From Hirschia sp964342355 (lineage in GTDB: Bacteria > Pseudomonadota > Alphaproteobacteria > Caulobacterales > Hyphomonadaceae), in contig CAYFFG010000006.1 of assembly GCA_964342355.1 (NCBI GenBank), forward strand, positions 62,001-126,000: a stretch of 64,000 nucleotides of DNA, written 5' to 3'. Below the pieces are notes generated by a model that saw only the letters and a list, made by a program, of their open reading frames with translations, did not search any database and was not told the origin of the DNA. This document shows positions 49,599-57,596 of this stretch, piece by piece. Made by a program: the position numbers and the translations under genes. Every line of letters begins with the position of its first letter. Within the stretch, counting starts at the first letter, position 1.

Positions 49599-50843
49599 AT
49601 GACCGGAATTAAAAGACAAATATTGGTTAGCGTGGGATGTGTTGCGTTGTTGGCTGGATGTGCAAACCTTCCGGCTAAGGACAAAGCTGAAGAGCCATCT
49701 CTTCACGAAAGTCTTCTCACGCTCGATTCTCATTTGGACACGCCAGCTTTGTTGGTTGCGCCAGGATTTGACATCACTCAAAAGCATAATCCGAGTACGG
49801 ATTATTCTCAGGTTGACCTTCCGCGCATGGTGGAAGGCGGTCTTGATGGCGGTTTCTGGGTCATCTACACGCCACAAGGGGAATTAAACCAAGAAGCTTA
49901 TCAAGTAACACGCGACACAGCGATTTTAAGCGCCAAGGCGATCCATGAAATGGTCGCGGCGCATCCCGATGATTTTGCGCTTGCGACAAAGCCGGAAGAT
50001 GCAGCAGAGATCGCTGCTTCTGGCAAGCGCGTCGTCTATCTATCAATTGAAAACGCCTATCCGCTCGGAGAAGACCTTTCTTTGCTGGAGACGTTCTACA
50101 AGCTGGGCGTGCGCATGGTTGGGCCAGTGCATTTTGCCAACAACCAGTTTGCCGATTCTTCAACAAGTCCTGATGGGCCTAAGTGGAACGGCTTGTCGCC
50201 TTTGGGCAAGGAACTGGTGCAGGAAGCGAACCGGTTGGGCATGGTCTTGGATGCGTCTCACGCCAGTGACGATGTGTTTGATCAACTGATCGAATTGTCG
50301 GCAACACCTATCGTGCTTTCTCATTCCGGCGCTGACGCGGTTTATGACCATCCACGCAATATTGATGATGACCGCTTGCGCAAACTGGCGGCTTCGGGCG
50401 GCGTCATCCAGGTCAATGCCTATGGCGCGTATCTCACCAAGTTGGAAAATGATCCTGAGCGCTCAAAAAAACTTTCTCCGCTTTTTGCTGAAATGCGTCA
50501 GGCAGGGGAGATGAGCGAGGCGGATTATCAGGCGTTTTTAGCCAAGCGTCGTGAAGTTGACCATGAACATCCGCCAGTTTTTGCTGATCTGGAAGATTTC
50601 ATGGCCCATTTGCTTCATATTTTGAATGTTGTCGGGCCAGACCATGTCGGGCTGGGCGCGGATTGGGATGGCGGTGGCGGCGTTGAAGGCATGATGGATG
50701 TGGCCAGTTATCATCTGGTGACTGATCGCTTGCTGGCTGAAGGTTATTCCCGCGAAGATCTGGAAAAAATCTGGAGTGGGAATGTGCTTAGACTGTTAGC
50801 TCAGGCTGAAGCGTATGCAACGTTAGCGGCGCAAGACAATTAG
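49599..50843 (+). CDS. Membrane dipeptidase lipoprotein (M19, renal dipeptidase family)
   Basis: A 414-residue zinc peptidase. Signal peptide ending LLAGC makes it a lipoprotein. Metal-site motifs: DSHLDTP (about 46-52), the central bridging Glu in LSIENAYPLG, DASHASDDVF, LSHSGADAV and GLGADWDGG. M19 enzymes hydrolyse dipeptides, including D-containing ones and some beta-lactams. I use ATG 49599 with AAAGGG ten bases upstream. It follows the S9A peptidase and probably shares its message. Confidence 0.92.
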   Translation: MTGIKRQILVSVGCVALLAGCANLPAKDKAEEPSLHESLLTLDSHLDTPALLVAPGFDITQKHNPSTDYSQVDLPRMVEGGLDGGFWVIYTPQGELNQEAYQVTRDTAILSAKAIHEMVAAHPDDFALATKPEDAAEIAASGKRVVYLSIENAYPLGEDLSLLETFYKLGVRMVGPVHFANNQFADSSTSPDGPKWNGLSPLGKELVQEANRLGMVLDASHASDDVFDQLIELSATPIVLSHSGADAVYDHPRNIDDDRLRKLAASGGVIQVNAYGAYLTKLENDPERSKKLSPLFAEMRQAGEMSEADYQAFLAKRREVDHEHPPVFADLEDFMAHLLHILNVVGPDHVGLGADWDGGGGVEGMMDVASYHLVTDRLLAEGYSREDLEKIWSGNVLRLLAQAEAYATLAAQDN

Positions 50844-50847
50844 CGCG

Positions 50848-51252
50848 CTATCCACTCGGCATTTCCGTGTGATTCCAGAAGTTCAGCAGGCGTCGTAGCA
50901 TCTGGCAGTAAGCGTCAAAACCTGCGGGCTTTACGAAATAAGCGTTCGCGCCATTGAGATAGCATTCGCGCACCTCTGTCGGGTTGTCTGACGTGGACAT
51001 CACTATCACGGGTTTTGCAGCGATTTTTTCGGTAGCCCGGATGTGTTTGATCAAAGACTTGCCATCCAATCGAGGCATGCGGATATCGACGAGGATTATG
51101 TCTGCGGCCAGCCCGTCATTTAACATGTCGAGCGCGTCTTTGCCGTCGGCCGCCATCGAGTATTTGAGATCTGGCGCGACATGTTTTTGCGCAGATTCGA
51201 AAATGATGCGATCGGTTGATTCATCCTCAACCAGTAAGATGTGCAGGGACAT
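50848..51252 (-). CDS. Single-domain response regulator
   Basis: A 134-residue CheY-like receiver with no output domain. Acidic pocket VEDES near the start, phosphoacceptor Asp56 in ILVDIRMP, and the conserved Lys in YFVKPAG. It belongs to the Rcp1-like group that is usually found next to PAS or phytochrome histidine kinases. Its ATG overlaps the kinase stop (TAATG at 51250-51254 in the minus strand), so kinase and receiver are translationally coupled. The longer frame starting upstream would lie inside the kinase gene. Confidence 0.92.
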   Translation of the reverse strand: MSLHILLVEDESTDRIIFESAQKHVAPDLKYSMAADGKDALDMLNDGLAADIILVDIRMPRLDGKSLIKHIRATEKIAAKPVIVMSTSDNPTEVRECYLNGANAYFVKPAGFDAYCQMLRRLLNFWNHTEMPSG

Positions 51253-52454
51253 TATATTCTTTGCTTTACTGGTAGCCAAATACAAAAACACGCCCCATTA
51301 AGCGACGCGTTGTGATCACAGATGCTGATCGAACCCCCATGAGCTTCGACGATGCGCCGACACAGCGCCAAGCCTAAACCATGGCCGAGCGTATCCTGTA
51401 CGTTGTTGGCTCTGAAGAAAGGTTTGAAAACATTCTCTCGTTGGTGCTCTGGAACGCCAATCCCATCATCCGTGATGAAAATCTGGTGCATTGCTGTTGG
51501 GTGTTCGTGCTCGGCCCATATGCGGATTAGGGGTGGAGTGTCGCCATTATAATGGCAGGCGTTTTCGATCAGGTTTTGGAAAACCTGGGTCATCAAAGGC
51601 GCATTGAGCGTCAGCGTTGGCAGGTCGCCAATTTCGATCGTCGCGCCGCGTATGTCTATCACGTCTTTTAGATGCCGTTCGGCCGCTTCAACACATGTCA
51701 CCAGCTTCGTCTGGGAAAATTCAACCGGCGCGGCGTCAACTCGCGAAAGTTGAAAAATGCTGCGCACAAATGAACGGATACGGTCACTCGCATCCATAAT
51801 ATGTGCGAGATAGACCTCAGCGTTTTCGGACAGTTTGACGCCGTCCTCGTCGAGTTGTTTTTGCAAGAGTTCGCTTAGCAGATTTATCTGTCGGACGGGC
51901 GCCTGTAGATCGTGCGCGGCGACATAGGCAAATTCCTGTAGATTACGGTTGGACTGTTCAAGGCGGTTTTGCGCTTCGATATATTGCGTCACATCCGTAT
52001 GACATCCTAACAGACGTCTTGGTTTGCCGGTCGCGTCTCTGACGGCAAACCCTCGGCAATGGATGTGCACGATTGTCCCATCCGCATGGCGATAACGCAC
52101 AATCTGGTCGTATCGGTGATTTGGGTCCGCGCAATGTTTGTTGAAGTTGTCGAGGGCGACTTCAAGATCGTCGGGGTGGATTAAATCCTGCCACTCGCTC
52201 GCCAGATGAGCGCGCTGTTCAGGATCATACCCCAGGCTGCGCCAGAATTCCGGACTCATCCATTCTTGTTCAGGGTTGTCTAAATCCCAGAACCATGCGC
52301 CATCCAGCGACAGCATACGAATGTAATCGGCTGCTTCGCTTTGCTGTTTGAACAGCTCATAGAACTCACGCTCTAAATAGTGCTTGTCCGAAGGGGCGTT
52401 CTGATCAAATCCGCTATGGAGCGATTCAAGAGTAACGGATTCGCGTTGCGCCAT
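51252..52454 (-). CDS. PAS-domain sensor histidine kinase
   Basis: A 400-residue soluble kinase with no membrane helix. PAS domain about 45-160 (DGAWFWDLDN, PEFWRSLGYDPEQ, a PAC-like stretch ending RLLGCHTDVTQ); HisKA with the phosphoacceptor His181 in AAHDLQAP; HATPase about 285-395 with NLIENACHYNG, DDGIGVP and GHGLGLAL. It passes phosphate to the downstream receiver. The PAS domain probably senses a cytosolic signal such as redox or a ligand; no cofactor-binding cysteine or chromophore site is evident. It stands alone with that receiver. Confidence 0.92.
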   Translation of the reverse strand: MAQRESVTLESLHSGFDQNAPSDKHYLEREFYELFKQQSEAADYIRMLSLDGAWFWDLDNPEQEWMSPEFWRSLGYDPEQRAHLASEWQDLIHPDDLEVALDNFNKHCADPNHRYDQIVRYRHADGTIVHIHCRGFAVRDATGKPRRLLGCHTDVTQYIEAQNRLEQSNRNLQEFAYVAAHDLQAPVRQINLLSELLQKQLDEDGVKLSENAEVYLAHIMDASDRIRSFVRSIFQLSRVDAAPVEFSQTKLVTCVEAAERHLKDVIDIRGATIEIGDLPTLTLNAPLMTQVFQNLIENACHYNGDTPPLIRIWAEHEHPTAMHQIFITDDGIGVPEHQRENVFKPFFRANNVQDTLGHGLGLALCRRIVEAHGGSISICDHNASLNGACFCIWLPVKQRI

Positions 52455-52552
52455 AGTGGAATACCTGAAGCAGCCAGCAGCTTGTCAATTTCCTACTCTA
52501 AATTGAGTGCACAGGTAGCGCAACAAGAGAAATTCAAGCGCAAAATGCCTTG

Positions 52553-52572
52553 CTTGCGAGAAATTTCGCAAG
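52553..52572 (-). terminator. Hairpin CTTGCGA/TCGCAAG, possible RlpA terminator
   Basis: A 7-bp perfect stem with a six-base loop, 15 bases past the RlpA stop codon. The minus-strand downstream bases are only moderately T-rich, so termination strength is uncertain. Confidence 0.4.
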
Positions 52573-52586
52573 CTGATGACACCGCA

Positions 52587-53069
52587 TTAGTCCTCAAGGA
52601 CATACAGGCATACATCTGCATGTCCTGCGAGGATGAGGTCAATTTCTGTCGCCGCTGCGCGAGACAGGTCAATAATACGGTTATGCGCATAGGGGCCGCG
52701 ATCATTGACGGTGACAACCACACTATCGTCAGTGTCCTGGCGTTTGACTTTCAGCTTTGTCCCGAAAGGCAATGTGCGGTGTGCGGCTGTTTTCTTGGAG
52801 ACAGAATAGGGCGCGCCGCTGGCCGTCGGATTGCCGGCCAGACTGTCGGCGTAATACGAGGCTTCCCCACATTCCAAAGCGGCTTCTTCTTTCGGAGGAG
52901 TTGGAGTGGGCAATGGCGTTGGAGTGGGAGTCGGAGTGGGTGTTGGCGCTGGCGCTGGAGAAGCTGATGGAGTGGGCGTCTCAACCGGCGCCTCTACAGG
53001 TTGCGTGGCGCACCCAAATGCTGCCAGACCAATTGCCCCACACAAGAGTAGAGATTGAATTTTCCGCAT
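52587..53069 (-). CDS. RlpA-like lipoprotein, septal-ring lytic transglycosylase family
   Basis: A 160-residue lipoprotein. Signal peptide with lipobox AFGC (Cys20); a Pro/Thr-rich linker (about 31-59); then an RlpA double-psi beta-barrel (about 67-155) with GEASYYADSLAGNPTASG and the catalytic-type NDRGPY. RlpA cleaves naked glycan strands at the septum. It has no SPOR domain, so septal targeting must differ or be absent. It ends shortly after the barrel, so it is a short form. Monocistronic. Confidence 0.88.
   Translation of the reverse strand: MRKIQSLLLCGAIGLAAFGCATQPVEAPVETPTPSASPAPAPTPTPTPTPTPLPTPTPPKEEAALECGEASYYADSLAGNPTASGAPYSVSKKTAAHRTLPFGTKLKVKRQDTDDSVVVTVNDRGPYAHNRIIDLSRAAATEIDLILAGHADVCLYVLED
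52893..52979 (-). repeat. Pro-Thr coding repeat in the RlpA-like gene
   Basis: A low-complexity run encodes alternating Pro-Thr residues (about residues 31-59) as repeated six-base units. It forms an extended linker between the lipid anchor and the barrel, and could vary in length between strains by slippage. Confidence 0.8.
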
Positions 53070-53275
53070 CTGTCGCAGTCTCCCCGAAACCTTGTTTCCG
53101 GAACTTTCATAACAGATGAGCGCTCTGTTGGGGTGCTGTATTGTGATTTTGGGATGTGAAATTTTCGTAGCAATTGATGATCACGATTATGTGATAAGAC
53201 AATCCGGCCTGTCCTGGGGCAACATTTGATAGCTCTGGATTGGCGGGGGTATCGGCAATTATGAGAACGTCAACA

Positions 53276-53881
53276 ATGAAGTTTGGTATCACCACAGCGG
53301 TCGCACTGGTTATGGGCGCAGGCGCTGCTCTTGCTCAGCCAACACTCAACGAACAAGCACCGGATTTTACCGCGACAACGATTGAAGGCGAGACAATCAC
53401 ACTCTCGGACCTGCACGGTCAAAAAGTTGTTCTTGAATGGACAAACCATGGCTGTCCCTTTGTTCAGAAGCACTATGACTCTGGAAATATGCAATCAACA
53501 CAAGAGTTTGCAGACGAACAGGGCGCGCTTTGGATTAGCGTTATTTCTTCTGCGCCGGGCAAGCAGGGCCACGTGACAGCTGCAAAAGCGCGTGAACTAA
53601 CAGTTTCACGCGGCGCGTCCCCGGACCACATCGTTCTTGATGAAACCGGCGACATCGGCAAGCTTTATACCGCCCGCACGACGCCGCATATGTTTGTCAT
53701 CAATGAGGGCGGCGCGCTTTCCTATGCGGGTGCGATCGACTCTATCCCGTCAGGCAATCCGGCAGATATTGAAGAGGCGGAAAACTATGTCCAATCGGCA
53801 TTGACCGACCTTGCTGCTGGCGAGGAAGTGCGCACGCCAACTTCATCACCATATGGCTGTAGCGTAAAATACGGCTCATAA
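53276..53881 (+). CDS. Exported redoxin/thioredoxin-like protein
   Basis: A 201-residue exported protein, signal peptide about 1-20 (MKFGITTAVALVMGAGAALA). The mature part has the AhpC/TSA-redoxin order: QAPDFTATTIEGETITLSDLHG, then VVLEWTNHGCPFVQKHY with the key Cys, and a late TTPHMFVINEGGALSYAG (each in pieces). Only one conserved Cys is at the active place, and a second near the C-terminus (YGCSV). It probably acts as a periplasmic peroxidase or thiol reductase. I use ATG 53276 rather than ATG 53240 or 53261, since it gives a standard signal peptide. Confidence 0.88.
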   Translation: MKFGITTAVALVMGAGAALAQPTLNEQAPDFTATTIEGETITLSDLHGQKVVLEWTNHGCPFVQKHYDSGNMQSTQEFADEQGALWISVISSAPGKQGHVTAAKARELTVSRGASPDHIVLDETGDIGKLYTARTTPHMFVINEGGALSYAGAIDSIPSGNPADIEEAENYVQSALTDLAAGEEVRTPTSSPYGCSVKYGS

Positions 53882-53918
53882 ACCGGTCATTGCCACACAA
53901 ATCTGTGGAACCTCAAAA

Positions 53919-53942
53919 ATGCGCGGCTATAGTTCCGCGCAT
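53919..53942. promoter_or_regulatory. Hairpin ATGCGCGG/CCGCGCAT overlapping the GNAT start codon
   Basis: An 8-bp perfect inverted repeat with an eight-base loop; the last two bases of its right arm are the A and T of the ATG at 53941. In RNA it would block this start codon. It may also serve as a terminator of the redoxin gene without a T-run. Confidence 0.45.
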
Positions 53943-54498
53943 GGCGTTTGTTAGAAAAACCTTTGCCGTTGAGTGGGGCGAACTCATCCCACTCGAGCTG
54001 GCGCCCACTGATGCGTTACTGAAATTTCAGTTACGCAATCGGCAGAGGTTTGCGCCTTATTCCCCTTGGCGGTCAGAAGAGTTTTTCACAATGCGCCATT
54101 GGGCGGCGCAGAAACGCAAAAGCTCGCGAGACCGCAAAACCGAACTCGCACTGCGGTGGGTATTGTTGCAGGACGAAATTGTTCTGGCTCAGATCAACAT
54201 GGATCAGATTTTCCGCGGCGTGTTTCAAAGCGCTGTGCTGGGTTATGCGCTGGATGAAAGCATGGAAGGCAGGGGGGTGATGACCGCGTGCTTGCGTGAA
54301 GTGATTCACTATGCGTTTGAGACCCTCAATCTACATCGCATTAGCGCTCACCATGTGCCGGAAAACCAGAGATCAGAGGCAGTGCTTGCCCGATTGGGCT
54401 TTGAAAAGGAAGGTTTTGCAAAAAGCTATCTAAGGTTGAATGGCGCATGGCGCGATCATGTGCTCAATTCATTTATCAACCCCAAGACTATCCGCTGA
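53941..54498 (+). CDS. GNAT family N-acetyltransferase (RimJ/RimL-like)
   Basis: A 185-residue soluble acetyltransferase. The RimJ-type pattern is visible: an N-terminal LIPLELAPTDALLKFQLRNRQRF, then GYALDESMEGRGVMTACLREVIHYAFETLNLHRISAHHVPENQRSEAVLARLGFEKEG (in pieces), which holds the acetyl-CoA loop (EGRGVM) and the end motif. Substrates are probably protein N-termini (ribosomal alanine) or small amines. The only ATG (53941) is inside a hairpin; GTG 53905 and TTG 53890 are in-frame alternatives, so the true start is uncertain. apt follows 25 bp later. Confidence 0.85.
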   Translation: MAFVRKTFAVEWGELIPLELAPTDALLKFQLRNRQRFAPYSPWRSEEFFTMRHWAAQKRKSSRDRKTELALRWVLLQDEIVLAQINMDQIFRGVFQSAVLGYALDESMEGRGVMTACLREVIHYAFETLNLHRISAHHVPENQRSEAVLARLGFEKEGFAKSYLRLNGAWRDHVLNSFINPKTIR

Positions 54499-54523
54499 AA
54501 AACTAAGGAAGACGTGTGTCATC

Positions 54524-55051
54524 ATGGATCTGAAGGCTTCTATTCGCACCATTCCGGATTATCCAAAGCCAGGTATCATGTTTCGTGATGTCACGACACT
54601 GATGGAAGATCCCGTGGCGTTTCGCCGGGCTGTGGACGAACTGGTTCAACCGTGGGCGGGCAAAAAGATAGACAAGGTGGCTGGCATTGAAGCGCGCGGG
54701 TTTATCTTCGGCGCGGCGGCGGCGCACCAATTGTCTGCTGGTTTCATTCCGCTGCGGAAAAAGGGGAAACTACCCCACAAGACCATCACCCAGAGTTATG
54801 AACTGGAGTATGGCGTCGATGAGATGGAGATGCATGAAGATGCTGTTGCTCCCGGCGAACGCGTCCTGTTGGTCGATGACCTGATTGCGACAGGCGGCAC
54901 GGCAGAAGCTGCTGTTCAGTTGTTGCGCCGCGCTGGCGCTGTTGTGGAAGCGGCTACCTTCGTGATTGATTTACCGGATCTGAAAGGCGCTGACCGTGTT
55001 CGCGCGCTTGATGTGCCTGTCACCGCGCTGATGGCGTTTGAAGGCGAATAG
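54524..55051 (+). CDS. apt: Adenine phosphoribosyltransferase
   Basis: A 175-residue purine salvage enzyme that makes AMP from adenine and PRPP. Signature ARGFIFGAAAAHQL and the PRPP loop VLLVDDLIATGGTAEAA are clear. I use ATG 54524 with AAGGAAG twelve bases upstream; an in-frame ATG at 54440 lies inside the GNAT gene. Its stop is five bases from the stop of the convergent ABC-F gene, so the two 3' ends nearly touch. Confidence 0.97.
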   Translation: MDLKASIRTIPDYPKPGIMFRDVTTLMEDPVAFRRAVDELVQPWAGKKIDKVAGIEARGFIFGAAAAHQLSAGFIPLRKKGKLPHKTITQSYELEYGVDEMEMHEDAVAPGERVLLVDDLIATGGTAEAAVQLLRRAGAVVEAATFVIDLPDLKGADRVRALDVPVTALMAFEGE

Positions 55052-55056
55052 CGCTT

Positions 55057-56982
55057 TTAGCCCTCGGCGACAGCTGCTTCATATGCTTCGGACGCTTCCA
55101 GCCAGACGATTTCAGCGGTCTCCAGCGCATCTGTGACGGAGGCGCGCTCAGTCATCAGTGTTTTGATACGGTCTGAAGACAAGTCACCGGCTGAAAGCTC
55201 TTCGTCAATTGCGGCGATCCGCTTGGAAGCGTTCTCCATTTCCTTTTCCGCTTTGGCGGCCTTCTGCTTAAGAGGCGCAGCTTGTTTGCGCGCTTCAGCC
55301 AGCTTGCGGCGCTTGTCAGCTTTGTCGACTTTGTCTGCTTCAGAGGCAACAGGCGCAGACGGACTTGTTTCAGCAGCAGGCTTTGCCTTTTTGGAGTCAG
55401 AGCCGCGATCAGCCGCCATCACCAGCGCGCGATAGTCGTTCAGGTCCCCATCATAGGGGGAGGCTTTTCCATCTTTCACCAGCCATAATTCATCGGCTGT
55501 GGCTTCTGCCAGATAGACGTCGTGGGTGATGAGCAGAATTGCGCCTTTAAAATCATTAAGTGCGTAAATGAGGGCTTCCCGGCTGTCGATATCAAGGTGG
55601 GAGGTCGGCTCGTCCAGGATCAGAATATGCGGCTGTTCCATGGCTGTGAGTCCCAATAACAGACGCACTTTTTCACCACCCGATAATGCTTCAACCCGTG
55701 TTTCGACTTTTTCGTGTGAAAAACCCATGGCTGAGGCGCGGGCGCGCTGTTTGGCGACGGGTGTGTCCTTTGGCAATGCGCGGCGCACATGATCAAGGAC
55801 GGTATCGCCTGAATGCAGGCGGTCCATCTGGTCCTGAGAGAAATAACCGATGCGGATGGCTTTAGCTGCTTTTACCTCTCCGTCCATCAGCGGCAGGAGG
55901 TTGGCGATAGATTTTACAAGTGTGGTTTTGCCCTGACCGTTTGCGCCGACGATCGCAACACGATCTTCCGGATCCAGGCGCAGCGTGACATCAGATAGAA
56001 TACGTGCGCCATCGCCGTAGCCCATTTCGGCTTGTTCGACCTGTAGTAAGGGCGGAGACAGTTCGTCATCAGCAGTTGGGAAGTTGAACGGTGTTGTGCG
56101 TTCTTCCAGCGGGATGGTGATGTCCTGCATCTTTTCCAGCATTTTGATGCGAGACTGGGCCTGGCGCGCCTTGGTCGCTTTGGCGCGAAAACGGTCAACG
56201 AAAGACTGTAGGTGCTTACGGTCCGCGTCCTGTTTGGCGCGTTGCGCTTCTAACTGCGCCATCGTTTCGGCGCGCTTCTTCAGCCAGGCGTCATATCCGC
56301 CGGGATTGAGCGTCAGCTTTTTATGTTCCAGCGCCAGCGTGTGCGTCACGCAATTGTTTAACAGCTCGCGGTCGTGAGACACGATAATAACGGTGTTTGG
56401 ATAGCGCTTGATATAGCTTTCAAGCCAGGCAGCGCCTTCAAGGTCGAGATAGTTGGTCGGTTCGTCTAGCAACAAGAGATCGGGCTGGGAGAACAACACG
56501 CCGGCGATCGCGGCGCGCATGCGCCACCCCCCTGAAAACTCGCGTGCTTTGCGCGACAGGTCTGCATGCGTGAAACCAAGCCCCATGAGCACTTCGGCCG
56601 CCCGCGCTTCGGCAGACCAAGCGTCGATATCGGTCAGTCGGGCATGAATTTCGCCAATACGATCAGGGTCGGTCGCGGTTTCGCTTTCGCGCATAAGCGC
56701 GTCGCGTTCTTTGTCGGCAGCAAGCACGACATCCATGATGGTGTCGTCAGAGGCTGGGATTTCCTGTGCGACCCAACCAAGGCGCGCGCCTGTGTTGAGC
56801 CTGATAGGCGTATCTGCAGACGGGTGATCCACATCTTCGCGGATGAGGCGCAGCAGTGTCGATTTGCCGGTGCCGTTACGTCCGATGAGGCCAACCTTCC
56901 AGCCAGACGCAATTTGAGCTGTGGCGCTTTCAAAGAGAGAGCGTCCTTCAATGGCGTAGGAGAGGTCTTTGATGCTGAGCAT
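55057..56982 (-). CDS. ABC-F family ATPase (Uup/YheS-like)
   Basis: A 641-residue soluble protein with two ABC modules and no membrane domain. Walker A sites are GRNGTGKS and GANGQGKT; signatures FSGGWRMR and LSGGEKVRLLLGL; Walker B LLLDEPTNYLD and LILDEPTSHLD. Between the modules is the interdomain linker that enters the ribosome E site in this family; after the second module comes a charged coiled-coil tail (about 545-635). ABC-F proteins rescue or tune stalled ribosomes; the tail resembles the Uup DNA/RNA-binding domain. Standalone gene, convergent with apt. Confidence 0.94.
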   Translation of the reverse strand: MLSIKDLSYAIEGRSLFESATAQIASGWKVGLIGRNGTGKSTLLRLIREDVDHPSADTPIRLNTGARLGWVAQEIPASDDTIMDVVLAADKERDALMRESETATDPDRIGEIHARLTDIDAWSAEARAAEVLMGLGFTHADLSRKAREFSGGWRMRAAIAGVLFSQPDLLLLDEPTNYLDLEGAAWLESYIKRYPNTVIIVSHDRELLNNCVTHTLALEHKKLTLNPGGYDAWLKKRAETMAQLEAQRAKQDADRKHLQSFVDRFRAKATKARQAQSRIKMLEKMQDITIPLEERTTPFNFPTADDELSPPLLQVEQAEMGYGDGARILSDVTLRLDPEDRVAIVGANGQGKTTLVKSIANLLPLMDGEVKAAKAIRIGYFSQDQMDRLHSGDTVLDHVRRALPKDTPVAKQRARASAMGFSHEKVETRVEALSGGEKVRLLLGLTAMEQPHILILDEPTSHLDIDSREALIYALNDFKGAILLITHDVYLAEATADELWLVKDGKASPYDGDLNDYRALVMAADRGSDSKKAKPAAETSPSAPVASEADKVDKADKRRKLAEARKQAAPLKQKAAKAEKEMENASKRIAAIDEELSAGDLSSDRIKTLMTERASVTDALETAEIVWLEASEAYEAAVAEG

Positions 56983-57030
56983 TTGCCGGGTGTAGCGATC
57001 CTGATGACCGACGCAAGGTCATAAACGTAA

Positions 57031-57058
57031 AAAGGGAAGCCGGAGAGGGCTTCCCTTT
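57031..57058 (-). terminator. Rho-independent terminator of the cytochrome c gene
   Basis: A perfect 11-bp stem, AAAGGGAAGCC (57031-57041) with GGCTTCCCTTT (57048-57058), loop of six. On the minus strand it is followed by TTTACGTTTATG. It lies 40 bases past the cytochrome stop codon. Confidence 0.82.
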
Positions 57059-57098
57059 ATCGTATAAGCAGCCCGTGTCAGTTCGGGCTTGAACGGAC

Positions 57099-57470
57099 TT
57101 ATGGGTTCGCTTTTAGGTAAGCGATAATGTCAGCCTGTTCTTGTTCTTTGCGCAAACCGACGAACGCCATGCGGTTGCCTGGCATCGCTTGGCGCGGGTT
57201 GGCGAGGTATTCAGCCAATGTCGCTTCGTCCCAAACACCGCCTTCTTCACCGGCTTTTGTCATTGCTGGTGAAAATTTGAACCCCTCAACAACACCGATC
57301 TGACGACCGACAACGCCGTTAAGGTAAGGGCCAAGCTTGTTTGTGCCGTCAACGGTGTGACAGACCATGCATTTTTTGAAAACTTTTTCGCCAGCGGCGG
57401 CGTCGCCTTCAGCCAGAGCTTGCCCCGAAAAGCTCACAACAGCCAAAGCGGCGAGGAAAACCTTTTTCAT
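57099..57470 (-). CDS. Class I cytochrome c
   Basis: A 123-residue periplasmic electron carrier. Signal peptide about 1-20 (MKKVFLAALAVVSFSGQALA); heme-binding CMVCH (Cys34, Cys37, His38); the distal axial Met is probably Met101 in PGNRMAFVGL. It resembles cytochrome c2/c552 types that shuttle electrons between the bc1 complex and terminal oxidases. Heme attachment would use the CcmABCDG genes at 28-31 kb. I use ATG 57470, with a proper signal peptide, over the longer frame from 57491. Confidence 0.95.
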   Translation of the reverse strand: MKKVFLAALAVVSFSGQALAEGDAAAGEKVFKKCMVCHTVDGTNKLGPYLNGVVGRQIGVVEGFKFSPAMTKAGEEGGVWDEATLAEYLANPRQAMPGNRMAFVGLRKEQEQADIIAYLKANP

Positions 57471-57596
57471 ATTGGTATTCTCCCAATTCATTCAGACAGC
57501 CCCAGTATAGGCAACAGAAAACGGAATCCACATGTTGGATTACAGTTCTGGTCAATTGGTCGCAGAAAAACGGCAAAAATCAGGACATTTGGAGGA

